Origin: Fonsecaea monophora
Lineage: Eukaryota > Ascomycota > Eurotiomycetes > Chaetothyriales > Herpotrichiellaceae
Length of the DNA: 64,000 bases
Direction of reading: 5' to 3'
NCBI RefSeq assembly: GCF_001642475.1
Contig: NW_019173977.1
Span: 182,644-246,643, forward strand
The position numbers were made by a program, and so were the translations under genes. Shown piece by piece: positions 33,831-44,659 of this stretch (position 1 is its first letter; each line of letters opens with the position of its first letter). The notes under the pieces were generated by a model. That model did not search any database and was not told where the DNA came from. It worked only from the letters and a program-made list of their open reading frames with translations.

Positions 33831-35118
33831 TATCTGTCAGTCCTTCCGGATGCTAAATCGTCGAGCGGTCACCGCCTCGCTGTTTGTGGACAGCCTCGAG
33901 CTTCAGCGGCGCTCACCAGGCCTGGGTGATATACTTGAATATGGCTTGTGAAAAGTCATCGACTCGCATTATTTGTGACTTTCAATTGCCGCTCAAGTTG
34001 GAGGTTGGCTTGTCGCCAGGAGAACGTCGCGTTGTTCATTGTGATAATGTGTCTGTGCAACGGCCAGTGGGACGCCTTATTGACTAGTGTCACTAGCGAC
34101 TCCTTTAGTTGTTGATAAGCATGTTTCGAGCATAGCTAGTCGCCCGGAGATATTTTGACTTGCCGGGGAAGGGGAATTACGACAGCGGAACGGACCATCG
34201 TTTGGCCTTAGCAAAGGTCTTTGTTTTGAAATTGAGATGGATGTCGATGGGTGGTATACTACAGCATCAAAAGCGCAGCTGAGAACAATGCTTGCACGTG
34301 ATTCAAGCAGTCAAAGGTCCTTTCCCTGCCTACTTTTGCCCTGGATCTATCATGACTTGATATCGTACAACACTACTTAGCTCCAGCGAAATCGCAGCAC
34401 TTGAGGCATCCGCACCATCGTCTTCTTTGGCCTAAGAGTCTCGATTTGAACGAAGGTAGAGTGATTGGTAGAGGTAATGATGGATTATGGCCGCCTCATT
34501 TGACAACGATGCTTGTCAGGGCGCAGGCTTCATTCCAGACGAGGACCGCAGCCACACCAGATGGGAGCCTGCCACGTCAACTGGCAGGGCTACAAGCTCC
34601 AAGATGCGCGGGCAGTTCAAAGCACCAATTACATGATCCCCAGTCGCGGGCGAATGACTTCCAAAGCGCCTATCAAAACCAAGTCAGAGAAAAGCAGATG
34701 CTGGAGGGCTGTGTTCAATGAAATACGCACACGAGAGGTGACAGCATCCACTTGCCCTACAAACACGCGCGCCACGTTTCAATGTGTGCTCCGACTGGCT
34801 CTATCTAGTCGTCACTTGAGAGAACACTTCTCATATTGTCATATTCTACTTACTGACTTCCTACCCAGAACCCCGGTAACTCGCGATCAACTCCAGTTTG
34901 CCCTCCATCGAACAGGCTGCATGTCCATTGCTGTACGAAACGCTCATCGATAGGCTGAATGACCACTAAACGACACGTACATCCCAGCGACACTGCCTGC
35001 ATAACCCCGACGATATAGAGGAGGTCTCACACTTTGCACCGCGACAGCACCTCAAACGTCCCCATATCATCTGAGAACGCTGTGCAAACCGGAGCTATTT
35101 GTGCTCTGTACTCTCAAT
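33831..35118. other. divergent intergenic region
   Basis: About 1.3 kb between two divergent genes of unknown function. Open frames of up to about 145 codons have no conserved content. No repeats or RNA genes were recognised. Confidence 0.45.
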
Positions 35119-36105
35119 ATGGGCCAGAACTCCAGTCTGCCAGAGCCGCCAAATCAGTCACGGCGAGTGGAAGAAACCATGATCAGCACTCTGGACGCAG
35201 TCAGTAAATCCCTCAACGAGATCCCAGGGCTAGTCAACAAAGCCGAAAAGATAGCAAACGCCGTGCAAAAGGCCATGCCGGCCGTGAAAATCCTGGCATC
35301 CCATGCGAAATACCTGGCCGGGTTTCAGGGATTTTTCATCGCCGCAGGCGCGCCCGCCCAGATCATCCAGGTCTTCCAGGGGCAGCAAATCATCGCCGAG
35401 CTCCGGGGGATACGACGAGAGCTCGAGGCGCAGACGCGGCTGGACGCTCCCGAAAAGTTCGCCGTCCACGTCCACGGCTACATCGACATGATGACCAAGA
35501 GCACCGCCAAATCCGGCAAAAAGCACCTCTACTTCGTCTACCACCCGGACACGGACTGGCACCCCTATTTCTGCCGGTTGGTGGAGAAGAAGCCGATGGC
35601 CAACAACTTCTTCGGCATGGCCGAGAACCTCGACACGCTGTGCATCTGGATGCGATATCTACGTGCCCTCTTCGCCCGATCCGGGGAATGGGGCAAGGAC
35701 CCGGTCTTCCATCTCCTGATGCCCACGTACCGCCAACTACACATCGAGGAACCCCTGGCCTTCGCCGACGCTCTCCAGCCGCTCTGTCTCCACGGCTTCG
35801 TCCACAACAGCAAGTGCTCCGTGCTGCTGAACCTGCACAACTCCGACCCGGACATGCTGGACGGGGTCGGCATCTGGAAACGCCCTGCGGGCTTGCTGGG
35901 CCTGTTCCAAGCAAAAGAGACCCCTCGGGTTCTGGGCAACGTTCCCATATCCGCCGATGATACCCTCTCCCTCGAGACGGGCGTTCGCAGGGTGCGCAAG
36001 AGGAGGCGGAGGACGGTGATCAGGCGAGGGAGCTTCCACGGACACGGACAGATTAAACATGAACCATGCGAGAATTCCCAGCAGTTAGTTGAGAGGAAGG
36101 GCTAG
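35119..36105 (+). CDS. hypothetical protein with N-myristoylation signature
   Basis: Single exon, 328 residues from MGQNSSLPEP. An in-frame ATG 18 bases upstream exists, but starting at 35119 exposes Gly2 with Ser at position 6, matching the N-myristoyltransferase consensus. Residues 20-100 are amphipathic/helical with a weakly hydrophobic stretch around YLAGFQGFFIAAGAPAQI. The middle (about 115-260) is a mixed alpha/beta region containing HLYFVYHPDTDWHPYF and WKRPAGLLGLF. The tail is basic (RRVRKRRRRTVIRRG). Gly myristoylation together with the basic cluster would give peripheral membrane attachment. I do not recognise the family. G+C and codon use resemble the neighbours, so there is no sign of recent transfer. 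Confidence 0.72.
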   Translation: MGQNSSLPEPPNQSRRVEETMISTLDAVSKSLNEIPGLVNKAEKIANAVQKAMPAVKILASHAKYLAGFQGFFIAAGAPAQIIQVFQGQQIIAELRGIRRELEAQTRLDAPEKFAVHVHGYIDMMTKSTAKSGKKHLYFVYHPDTDWHPYFCRLVEKKPMANNFFGMAENLDTLCIWMRYLRALFARSGEWGKDPVFHLLMPTYRQLHIEEPLAFADALQPLCLHGFVHNSKCSVLLNLHNSDPDMLDGVGIWKRPAGLLGLFQAKETPRVLGNVPISADDTLSLETGVRRVRKRRRRTVIRRGSFHGHGQIKHEPCENSQQLVERKG

Positions 36106-36364
36106 ATGGGTGGGGGGTTTCCGCTTTTCATTGAGACTTGGCAACCTAGTCTCATTCACCGGTTTGTATTTGGAGAGGGAGTCGTGCACAAGACGTGTCC
36201 ATCACTATTCAACCATGAATCTTCCACCGTCGCCATCACCATCGCCACTGCCACTGTCGATAACGCATTACCACACCCCAAAGCGAGTCGATTCTTTTCT
36301 CACAGCCATTACTCCAGCACTCCCCTCCCATCCCCTCCACTTCTCAGTTTCCCCCAGAGTCCCC

Positions 36365-36826
36365 CTACCTCTCATCGCCGGAACTATCGTCATTCTCGTC
36401 CTTACAAACCCAGCGCCCGCCAAAATCCGCGTACACGGGCTTCGGCGTCGGCGGTCTGTGCACAAAGCTGGGATGGAAGCCCTTCTGAATAACATCCGGC
36501 ACGTCCTCGCGCTGTGGCTTGATGGCGGCGGCGGCGGCGGCGGCCTCCTCCTCAATCTCCTCATCCTTTTCATCCTTCTCCTGCCGTGCCACATGCTTCA
36601 CGGATGGGATGTACATTGACATCGTGGAGGGTTGTGGACAGCCCCGAAACGGCAAGCTCGCTGTCCATGGGTATTCGGTCGCCGCTAAAGGGCGGGGAGG
36701 GATGGGGATCGGTTGCACGTACGGTGGTGGAGGCGGAGTGGATGAATCTGGCTGGCTCGGGGGGTGGTCGGAATCCGTGGGACTGGAGGGCCCTGTTGGC
36801 GTCCTGGCGGCGTTGTTCTTCTCCAT
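36365..36826 (-). CDS. small disordered Pro-rich/acidic protein
   Basis: Single open frame of 153 residues. N-terminal half rich in Pro/Ser/Thr (PPPPPYVQPIPIPPRP), middle with a Glu/Asp run and seven or more Ala in a row, C-terminus VYADFGGRWVCKDENDD, which looks more ordered and conserved-like than the rest. No named domain. The base bias typical of coding sequence and the compositional structure favour a real gene, but a longer frame on the same strand overlaps it and I cannot exclude a non-coding origin. Confidence 0.5.
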   Translation of the reverse strand: MEKNNAARTPTGPSSPTDSDHPPSQPDSSTPPPPPYVQPIPIPPRPLAATEYPWTASLPFRGCPQPSTMSMYIPSVKHVARQEKDEKDEEIEEEAAAAAAAIKPQREDVPDVIQKGFHPSFVHRPPTPKPVYADFGGRWVCKDENDDSSGDER

Positions 36827-37178
36827 GATGATGCTGTTTTCTCACTTGAGAATGTTCTGAATATTCAGAGTCGTATGGACAGGACAGGCGCGGGAGCTTG
36901 CGAGAGTTTGATGCAGACAACAAAGACATTAGGTCTGCAAGAGCAATCGCGCACTCTAGTAGTCCATCTGCATATTTGTGCGCTTGGTCGTTAAACAAAT
37001 CGACAAACCGCGCTTTCACATGAAAACGCTTCGAACGACGCTGTTGATCATTTGCAAAGTAGGCGCCATAACAATCCAAGGACGAAACAAACACAACCGT
37101 TCTATCCACTGTACATGTCAAACACCATGCAATGTTGACCCGCTTTGCAAAGGGTATCAATGCCTTTATATCGTAAAA

Positions 37179-38984
37179 TCATAATGAATCCCCCTTGTCC
37201 GCCTGGTGGTCGGCGACTTCATCTCCCTTTTTCGCAGCCTTGTCCTCTGACGGCTTCATCTTTGAGATCACGTGAGCAACCTTGGCCAATCCAGCCTCCA
37301 TTACATGACCAGTTTTCGTGTCTTGTCTGCTTCCACCCTCCGGGTCCGACGTGCCGTCGTATGAAAGGGCTTCGCCTTGTGGACCAGATTGCTTCACACC
37401 TTGTTCTTCTGAATCCTCGACTCGTTGCGCAGCGGTGCCCATGTCCGAAGTTGTGCATCCGCCCTTGACACTTGACGCACGACTTACATCCGCACTGTCG
37501 GCACGGGACTTTCTGAGGCCAAGTTCTTTGCCCAAGGTACTCGCTCCTTGACTGACCATAGCGCTCATGGTGAGGGGAGCACCTCCCTTTCGGCCGCTAT
37601 CGACGCCATCGGCTGGTTGCACCTCTTCGTCGCTTTCACCCTGCCAATTTGCTGGTTGGCTCTCGGGAACTGGTTCGCCCTTTTGAGGTTCTGTAATAAC
37701 TCGCTCGACAGGAGCACCGTCTCCTTCTTGCTTAGTGTACTGCCAAACGACTTTCAATTTGTCGAGGGCTCTGGTACCCTTTCTGGAACTCCCTTTGATA
37801 CCGTCCATCGCCTCCCAGTCAATCTCAAAGACACCTGAATTGTGCCCTTCGTGGCCTCCTTCAAAGTATGCGTTGAACCAAACATGTGCAATGGCCGTAA
37901 CCATCGTAAGTCCCGTGTACCCTGCTTTGTTTCGTCGTTCAAAGTCGATGTTTATGTCGCTGGTTGGCAAAATCACTGGCGAAGATGGTTTCAGGATGAC
38001 GTTTTGAGTTGAACCCGAAGAGTTTTTGCTCAGGCTCAACGAAGATGATTGTGGAGACGCGTTCTGCGGTGTGCTAAGGATTTCGCTGTCTTTTTTCCCC
38101 TCCGAAACAGGTTTTGATTGTTTGGCGTTGGTCTCCTCCACCACAGTCTTCTCTTGCCGACTGAAGGTATGAAACGTTCGAATGCGACGGCCATTATCCA
38201 CGTAGCCCTCTATTGTAGCTTTGACTCCGTCTCTAAGGCCCTCGATATGGATCTCGACAACCTCTACAGGTCTTTCGATGTATCGTTTGCCGAGACTGTT
38301 TGCCCACCGATCCACGTAACCAACCCAACGCAACTGACTCGGGATGCTGACGCCAACGCCAAACCCAGGCCGCATACGTCTGATGGTGAATCGCTGGAGC
38401 GCTTCCTCTTTCTTCCACCCTTCCTCGCTGATCAGATATGAGCACGCGACCGTCCCGCTTCTGCCTTTGCCCGCTTTGCAGTGTATCACAGCAACTCTCT
38501 TCTTGTCTTTATCCTTATTTGTGTCCGCATCTTCGTCTACTCGCTGGATCCAATTGCGCATTGCAGCCATGACGTTCGGAATGATGGCGAAGGGAGGAGG
38601 GTGGTGGTCTGGGAATGGGAAGTGGTGGATTCGGTTGTAGACCTCGGAATCAGGATATCCTGTGCCTTCGGCTCGAAACTCGAAAATAGCCCAATCCTCG
38701 CCATGTTTCCGGTCGAGGAAGGCGACCAGCTGGTCTAAGGGGTTTCGGTAGGCTTTTCTAGGCCATACAGAGCTGGGTCCTGAAGTGACGACAACTGACG
38801 GGCATCAGCAAAAAATTCCCTCTTTTACAAGTCCAGTTTGCAACGTACTGTAGTCTGTCACGTAACACAGGTCGAGGCCTGCTTCTGGATGTCTGGCACG
38901 GGGGCCTGCAACTATCTGGCGGAGAAGTGAGGCCTGGCTTTGTTAGCAGTGTCTCCCTCGAGATCCGGGAACATCACACACCAT
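37179..38984 (-). CDS. TEP1: PTEN-type phosphatidylinositol 3-phosphatase
   Basis: Three exons: 38982-38984 (the ATG alone), 38849-38933 and 37179-38794, giving 567 residues. After the start-codon exon comes ASLLRQIVAGPRARHPEAGL, matching the PTEN N-terminus (phosphoinositide-binding region). Catalytic features: HHFPFPDHHPPP with the WPD-type Asp, and the P-loop HCKAGKGRSG at about 134-143 (Cys nucleophile, Arg; the two Lys that give PTEN its PIP3 specificity are present). Ser replaces the Thr of animal PTEN. A C2-like region follows (VEIHIEGLRDG, HVWFNAYFEG), and the last 170 residues are disordered and Ser/Glu/Lys-rich. Likely role: lowering PI(3,4,5)P3-type signals in growth and development. 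Confidence 0.9.
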
Positions 38985-40817
38985 CTCCCTGACAAACCCT
39001 TTTTGTTATCTGCACATCATGAGAGGTATTCTTCTGCGAATGCTGTAAGAGACCAAGGGACACTCCAAGCAAAGGACAATGTTGGGGAGAATTCAGCTCG
39101 TCAGCCTCCTTTGTAGGATTTCAGAAGTCACGACGCGTGCAATGGATGTGTGACGTCATTGTACTTCTGCGAGGCTGAAGTGGTCAATTCTCATTTGACC
39201 ACAAACTGTTTGAACTTTGTTTCGCTTCAATTCCATGCTATGCCCCATTGATAAAGAGTCGTATCATTTCCCCGAGTAGGCAGTTCAAGACTTAGCGACC
39301 AGTGAAGAGCACCCTCGCCTCGAATTTGGCAGAAGAATCGTGTGCCACTCAAGGAGAATAGCAGCATGCAGCAATTCAGAGGTCGCAGTCATACGTGAGC
39401 TGGCCTTGGTGGCTGTATTGACCCAGAGTCAACAAGACAGCAGCACTCTGCTTTATCCTCTTCCCAGCCTTCTTGAGGCCTCGCATCCCGGTGGAACCGT
39501 TCCGGCATGGACAGCACCACATCAAACTGACTGCTCTGATGAAAGTTTTTCGGCTGGTACTGAGAACTCGAGTTATTTTGTATGTTTCGGCATTGCCAAC
39601 TATTGGCCAACATGAGAACGTGCACTGGAGCAGATGAACATCAGCTGTCCCAAGTCCAAATCCGAATTATGGTCAGAATTGCAGATAACGTCCTGCCTTT
39701 CGAGATGGATTTTCCTCGTATGTGCCCTTCAGCTACCCACAAGGCCGTGACAGAAGTCCGTGACGGCCGTCCTATACGGCCGTAGTCGTACTGGATGTGG
39801 ATCAAGACATTATTGATGGCCAAAGAAACAAAGATTTACAGAAGCAGGCTAGCTCTGGAACACTATCACCAGCATGAATGGATATCAACGTAGGTGACTC
39901 AGTCATTGTGCGTCGTATCGGTACGCATCCCAGATATCAACGTCAGTTAGCGCCCAAAATTTACGAAGAGGGACCAAAAGGTTGCAGGAACCATCAAGAG
40001 GCGGAGGAGTTTGATCCAATAGGACTAGAATGTGTCAAAGGTTGGACAGGAGCAATCACTGGACAGGTGAACAAAATACTCTAGGTATGCAGGATTCCCA
40101 CTGTCCTAGTGCATACGCTTCGGAGCCTCTCGAGGACAGAAACTCTGCTAGATATAACGAGGTTGTTACAAAATCATGTTGAGGATCTCAAGTCCCCAAT
40201 GAATTGAGTAGACAGGCGCAAACTTGTACCGAGTATCTGAACAATAGAAAGGGGTCGTTGTCACCAAGATTGCGGAACATGACCGTTCGCTGAATAATCC
40301 CATTCCTGTCCAGGCCCCCAGATACCGGAGGCTCGCGACGCTCCGAACCTCCGCAAGATGCAAGGATATTTCCTTATCGAGACTCCAGTTCCACTCGGAT
40401 GCAATTGAAAGTATCTCCATGCGAGGCTGGTGTGTGAGATCCTCGCTCCACAATCTCGTTGCTGGGCCGCCCTGTCGGTAAAATCGGGGGGTCTGACAGA
40501 GGTTCTGGGCTGAATGCTGGGGCAAGAAGCGTCCATCACTTGGTCTGACCTATTTTCTGTCTGGATGCATGCCCGGCGGCATCTCCACAGTTCTCAGAGG
40601 TAGAACTATTTGTACAGTCCGAGTTCTCAGACCCTGCATTGAGAGCACGATCATTATCCCCGACACAGGATACGATGCGCCGCCACGATGGCTCGGAAAT
40701 GAGCCCCACGGCTATCTCATCCTCACATATAAATGACGAATCTGCTGTACAGAATCATGAAACATTTGGAGGACGACCAGTATCTTTTCTTGTTTGGAGC
40801 TTACATGTACTGGGAGG
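38985..40817. other. long intergenic region with twin ACGGCCGT sites
   Basis: About 1.8 kb between divergent PTEN and MFS genes, the emptiest stretch of the window along with 10.6-12.6 kb. It holds two ACGGCCGT octamers five bases apart (39763-39770 and 39776-39783). Short frames on both strands do not extend into conserved protein. Confidence 0.5.
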
Positions 40818-42533
40818 ATGACTGCCGAAGTTTCGCAATACACCCTCCAGCGTTCGTCGCTTGACCTGGAAGCACGAGATGCAGAGACTTTACAGGACCC
40901 CCTTGAAAAAGAGATCACTATCGGCGACGGTATATCACGCCAAAGCAGCAGACACATTGCGGAGTCACTTTCTCTACCGCGTGAGATTCTCTTCGTGGGC
41001 ATTATATGCACAGCACAGATCACCACGCAAGCCGGCCTCGGCCAAGCACTCATTATCATCCGAGATATAGCACGAAGTTTCAATCTTACCGACCCCAGCG
41101 AATTGACATGGCTGATTGCTGGATACAGCTTGACCGTTGGGACATTCATCCTTGTTAGCGGCAGATTGGGAGACATGTTTGGTTACAAACGAATGCTGAT
41201 CATAGGGTATGCCTGGTTCTCGGTATGGTCAATGATCGCAGGTGTAGCTATCTACTCAAATCATGTATTGTTCATTTTCGCTCGGGTATTCCAGGGGATT
41301 GGGCCTGCTATTCTCCTCCCGAACGCGGTGGCTCTACTTGGTGCAAGTTATGCGCCTGGGAGTCCTCGGAAAGACATGGTCTTTGCACTGTTTGGTGCCT
41401 GCGCCCCCGGTTAGTTAGCACCTTTCGATCGATCGACTTTGTTCGTGGTACTAACTCACCATGCTTAGGTGGCTCGCTCATTGGCTGTGCCTTCGCGGGT
41501 GTTTTCGCTTTGACATGGTGGCCCTGGGCATTCTTCTCTTTTGCCATTGCTCTCGCTATGCTTGCAATGGTGTCTTACTTTGTCGTCCCCGATGCGCAGC
41601 CAAGGAATCAGTTTGCCGGGTTGTCTCTCTGGGATAAAATCAAGCTCCTTGATCTGCCTGGCGCCGTGGTGGGCATCACGGCTCTAGTGCTGTTCAATTT
41701 CGCATGGAACCAGGCACCAATTGTGGGTTGGCAGAAAGCATACGTCTACGTGACAATGCTCCTCGGAATCCTGCTGGTGCCCCTGTTTTTCTATATTGAG
41801 CTTCGAGTCTCGAAAACGCCGCTTGTGCCTTTCGACGCACTGACGGCAGATGTTGGATTTGTGCTTTCATGTATCGTCTGTGGCTGGGCATCATTTGGTA
41901 CGGACTAGTCCCCAGGGCACGCATCTCTACATACTGACAAGTGGGAATCTAGGAATCTGGTTTTTCTATCTGGTCAATTTTCTGGAAATCTTGCGAGGCG
42001 CATCACCGTTGCTGGCCGTGGCGTATATGAGTCCCGTTGCCGTCTCTGGTGCCATTGCCTCTGTTGTCACCGGGTTTCTCTTGTCTAAACTTCGGCCAGC
42101 AATGGTCATGACAATTGCGCTCACATGGTTTACAGTTGGGCACATCCTGGTGGCCACCACCCCTGTCCACCAAACATACTGGGCCCAGACTTTTGTCGGA
42201 CTGGTGGTCATTCCCTGGGGCATGGACATGTCTTTTCCTGCGGCGACAATCATTCTTTCCAACGCAGTGCGGAAAGAACACCAAGGTATTGCGGCCAGTC
42301 TCGTCACAACAATCGTCAACTACAGCATCTCTCTGGGATTGGGCTTCGCGGGGACTGTGGAAGTGCATGTCAACCATGGTGGACGCACGCCACATGACCT
42401 TCTGCTCGGGTACCGTGGAGCATGGTATCTTGGAATCGGGTGTGCTGGCCTTGGACTGTGCGTCAGCATTGTGTTTTTGTTGAGAGACTACTATAAAGTC
42501 AACGGGAAGACGAAAGGCGGTACCTCGGAGTGA
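40818..42533 (+). CDS. MFS exporter, DHA2-like (multidrug family)
   Basis: Three exons, 40818-41409, 41469-41897 and 41953-42533, giving 533 residues. After a polar N-terminus of about 50 residues: TWLIAGYSLTVGTFILVSG, GRLGDMFGYKR (MFS motif A), FARVFQGIGPAILLPNAVAL (antiporter motif C-like region with GxxxP) and about 14 hydrophobic segments in total, consistent with DHA2 proton antiporters. Junctions restore CAPGGSLIG and WASFGIWFFY. It probably exports a drug or metabolite at the plasma membrane. No biosynthetic cluster is next to it, so a detoxification role is as likely as secretion of an own product. Confidence 0.87.
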
Positions 42534-43131
42534 TGTTGTGCAGCCTCTGTGCAGCCTAGCATTATGTATCTGTAACTATTTGGCGTCCACATAGATGGAC
42601 ACTTCTAGACTCTCAATTCCTCATTCCTCGTTGATGCTGGAATTTGCAGAAGGCAGTTGAGGATATCATCATTCCAATTAGATAGATATAAAGGCGAACA
42701 AGCCCATACTGGGTATCCAGGCACAACAATCCTTCCTTACTCGTTGTTACAAGCACATTTGCAGAACGTCATACACGACGTCCCCTATAACCGACCGTAC
42801 AATGCATTGCGGTGAACCACATCTCGTGGCGCGCAATCAGACATTCTCCGCACCAACGCTCCGCACATGCGCTTGACCTCACCTTGGAGGAAAAGCAGCT
42901 GTCATGTAAAAAGATGGTTTACATACATTGCCCATCCTACGCCAACAGCAAATGTAACGGCGCGCACGATGGTCCAAGTCCAAGACCAGCTCTGGGGATA
43001 TAGCAGAGACCCTGTTCCGCAGTGATGGATACCTAAAGTCATACCACCACTCCCTCCTCTTCTTGATCACGATCACGATCACCACCACCTTCTTCGTCAC
43101 CATTGCCGTTACCAAGCGTTAGCTGACCGTC
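42534..43131. other. intergenic, promoter of MMM1
   Basis: About 600 bases between tandem genes. Near 43045-43100 it is rich in TCACGATCACGATCACC-type direct repeats, immediately upstream of the MMM1 start. No other feature. Confidence 0.45.
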
Positions 43132-44511
43132 ATGTCCTTGACCTTCACCCAGGGCTTCCTCCTGGGCCAGCTCTCCGTGGTGCTGTTTATCGGGTGTTTT
43201 ATAAAATTCTTCATCTTTGGCGAAGCGCCCTCTCCGCCGCCTCACTCGTCCTCCTCTACATCATCCTCGCGGACATCTCGTCGAACACCACAGCAACAAC
43301 AACAACAACCAGCCTCCCCGAAACACGTGCGGACCACGTCTCTCCATGGCCTCGCGTCGTCCAAATCCCCCGCGCCCCAGTCCCTGCGGACAAAGGCCAG
43401 CGCGACCAACATCCTGCGCCCCGTGCCGACCAACGCCACGGACATCGCGTCGATCCTGCGAAAGACGTACTACCAGATGCCCAGCAGGGGTCAGGCCGCC
43501 GGGCACGGGGCGCACGGCAAGCACCAACAACACCATAATCATCATCACTCGACGCACCAGCCCGAGAGCCTGGACTGGTTCAACGTGCTGCTGGCGCAGA
43601 CGATTGCGCAGTATCGCCAGACGGTGTACAATCTACGGGACGGGTCGGGTAGCTCTTCGGCCATTCTGACAAGCTTAGAGGCGGCCATCAATGATCCGGA
43701 AAAGAGACCGTCCTACATAGACAACATCAAGATTACCGAGATCTCCATGGGCGAGGAGTTTCCCATTTTCAGCAATGTCCGTGTCATCGCCGTCGACGAC
43801 GATCTGTCAAGCGCCACCGGCGGGAGGCTGCAAGCGCTGATGGATGTCGATCTGTCCGACGACAATCTCACCCTAGCTATCGAGACAGCCCTCATTCTCA
43901 ACTACCCCAAGCCCCTGTCTGCGGTTCTGCCAGTTGCCCTCTCAGTCTCGGTTGTGAGATTTTCTGGCACTCTCTCCATAAGTTTTGTCCCTGCTACAGA
44001 GGACGACCCCTCCGGAGGGAACAAACATGCTTCGTCGGGTAAGCCCAAAACTAATCTCGCCTTTTCATTCCTCCCCGACTATCGGCTCGATATTTCTGTT
44101 CGAAGCCTGATCGGATCCCGCACGCGCTTGCAGGATGTGCCGAAGATTGCTCAGCTGGTGGAAGCCAGAGCACAAGCCTGGTTCGAGGAGAGGGTTGTCG
44201 AGCCAAGAGTGCAGGTGGTTCCTTTGCCCGGCTTGTGGCCACGGTTGGGCAAGACCAGGGTGAGAGAAGGCCAAGATGACGAACGACCCCCGACCCAGGA
44301 CGACCGTCGATCCTTTTCATTCGTTGACCCTCGCAAAGAGTCGAAGCCGGATGACCACTTTCCCTCTCAAGAAGAAACGGAGAGAATCTTCGAGGGCCTT
44401 AGATGGCGTACTGGTCACAATCGTGCTGACAGTCAAGTCATCGAACAGGAAGACGATGCTCGAACTCCTCAACCTCTGCGCGTCATGCCTGGGGCTCTTC
44501 CGGCTTCGTGA
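43132..44511 (+). CDS. MMM1: ERMES subunit Mmm1 (SMP domain)
   Basis: Single exon, 459 residues. A short lumenal N-terminus (MSLTFTQGFLLGQ) leads into one TM helix (about 14-33, LSVVLFIGCFIKFFIF), then a disordered Ser/Gln/His linker, and from about residue 143 (ESLDWFNVLLAQTIAQYR) the SMP/TULIP lipid-binding domain to about 390. Mmm1 is the ER-anchored part of the ER-mitochondria encounter structure, transferring phospholipid together with Mdm12 and Mdm34. The linker holds poly-Gln and a His-rich tract, variable between species. Tail residues past 390 are disordered. Length and topology fit fungal orthologues. Confidence 0.94.
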   Translation: MSLTFTQGFLLGQLSVVLFIGCFIKFFIFGEAPSPPPHSSSSTSSSRTSRRTPQQQQQQPASPKHVRTTSLHGLASSKSPAPQSLRTKASATNILRPVPTNATDIASILRKTYYQMPSRGQAAGHGAHGKHQQHHNHHHSTHQPESLDWFNVLLAQTIAQYRQTVYNLRDGSGSSSAILTSLEAAINDPEKRPSYIDNIKITEISMGEEFPIFSNVRVIAVDDDLSSATGGRLQALMDVDLSDDNLTLAIETALILNYPKPLSAVLPVALSVSVVRFSGTLSISFVPATEDDPSGGNKHASSGKPKTNLAFSFLPDYRLDISVRSLIGSRTRLQDVPKIAQLVEARAQAWFEERVVEPRVQVVPLPGLWPRLGKTRVREGQDDERPPTQDDRRSFSFVDPRKESKPDDHFPSQEETERIFEGLRWRTGHNRADSQVIEQEDDARTPQPLRVMPGALPAS

Positions 44512-44659
44512 GAAAGAGTCGGGCAGTCGTTCTTGCGCAGCGTCGGGGTCGTGCCTTGTCAGAGCCAAGAACTCAACTCGATTATTCTTCGTTCGAGCAC
44601 TTGACGTGGCGCGGCGCAAGTCCAATAATGGCAGGTTATCACTTCAGCATGTAATCCTC

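Noticed and set aside
36570..37160. 196-codon frame overlapping the small acidic protein
   Set aside because: Rich in unrelated residues without domain structure; the 153-codon frame has the more gene-like composition.
40166..40525. 119-codon minus-strand frame between PTEN and the MFS gene
   Set aside because: Superficially protein-like, but an overlapping frame is equally open, there are no splice partners and no conserved motif.
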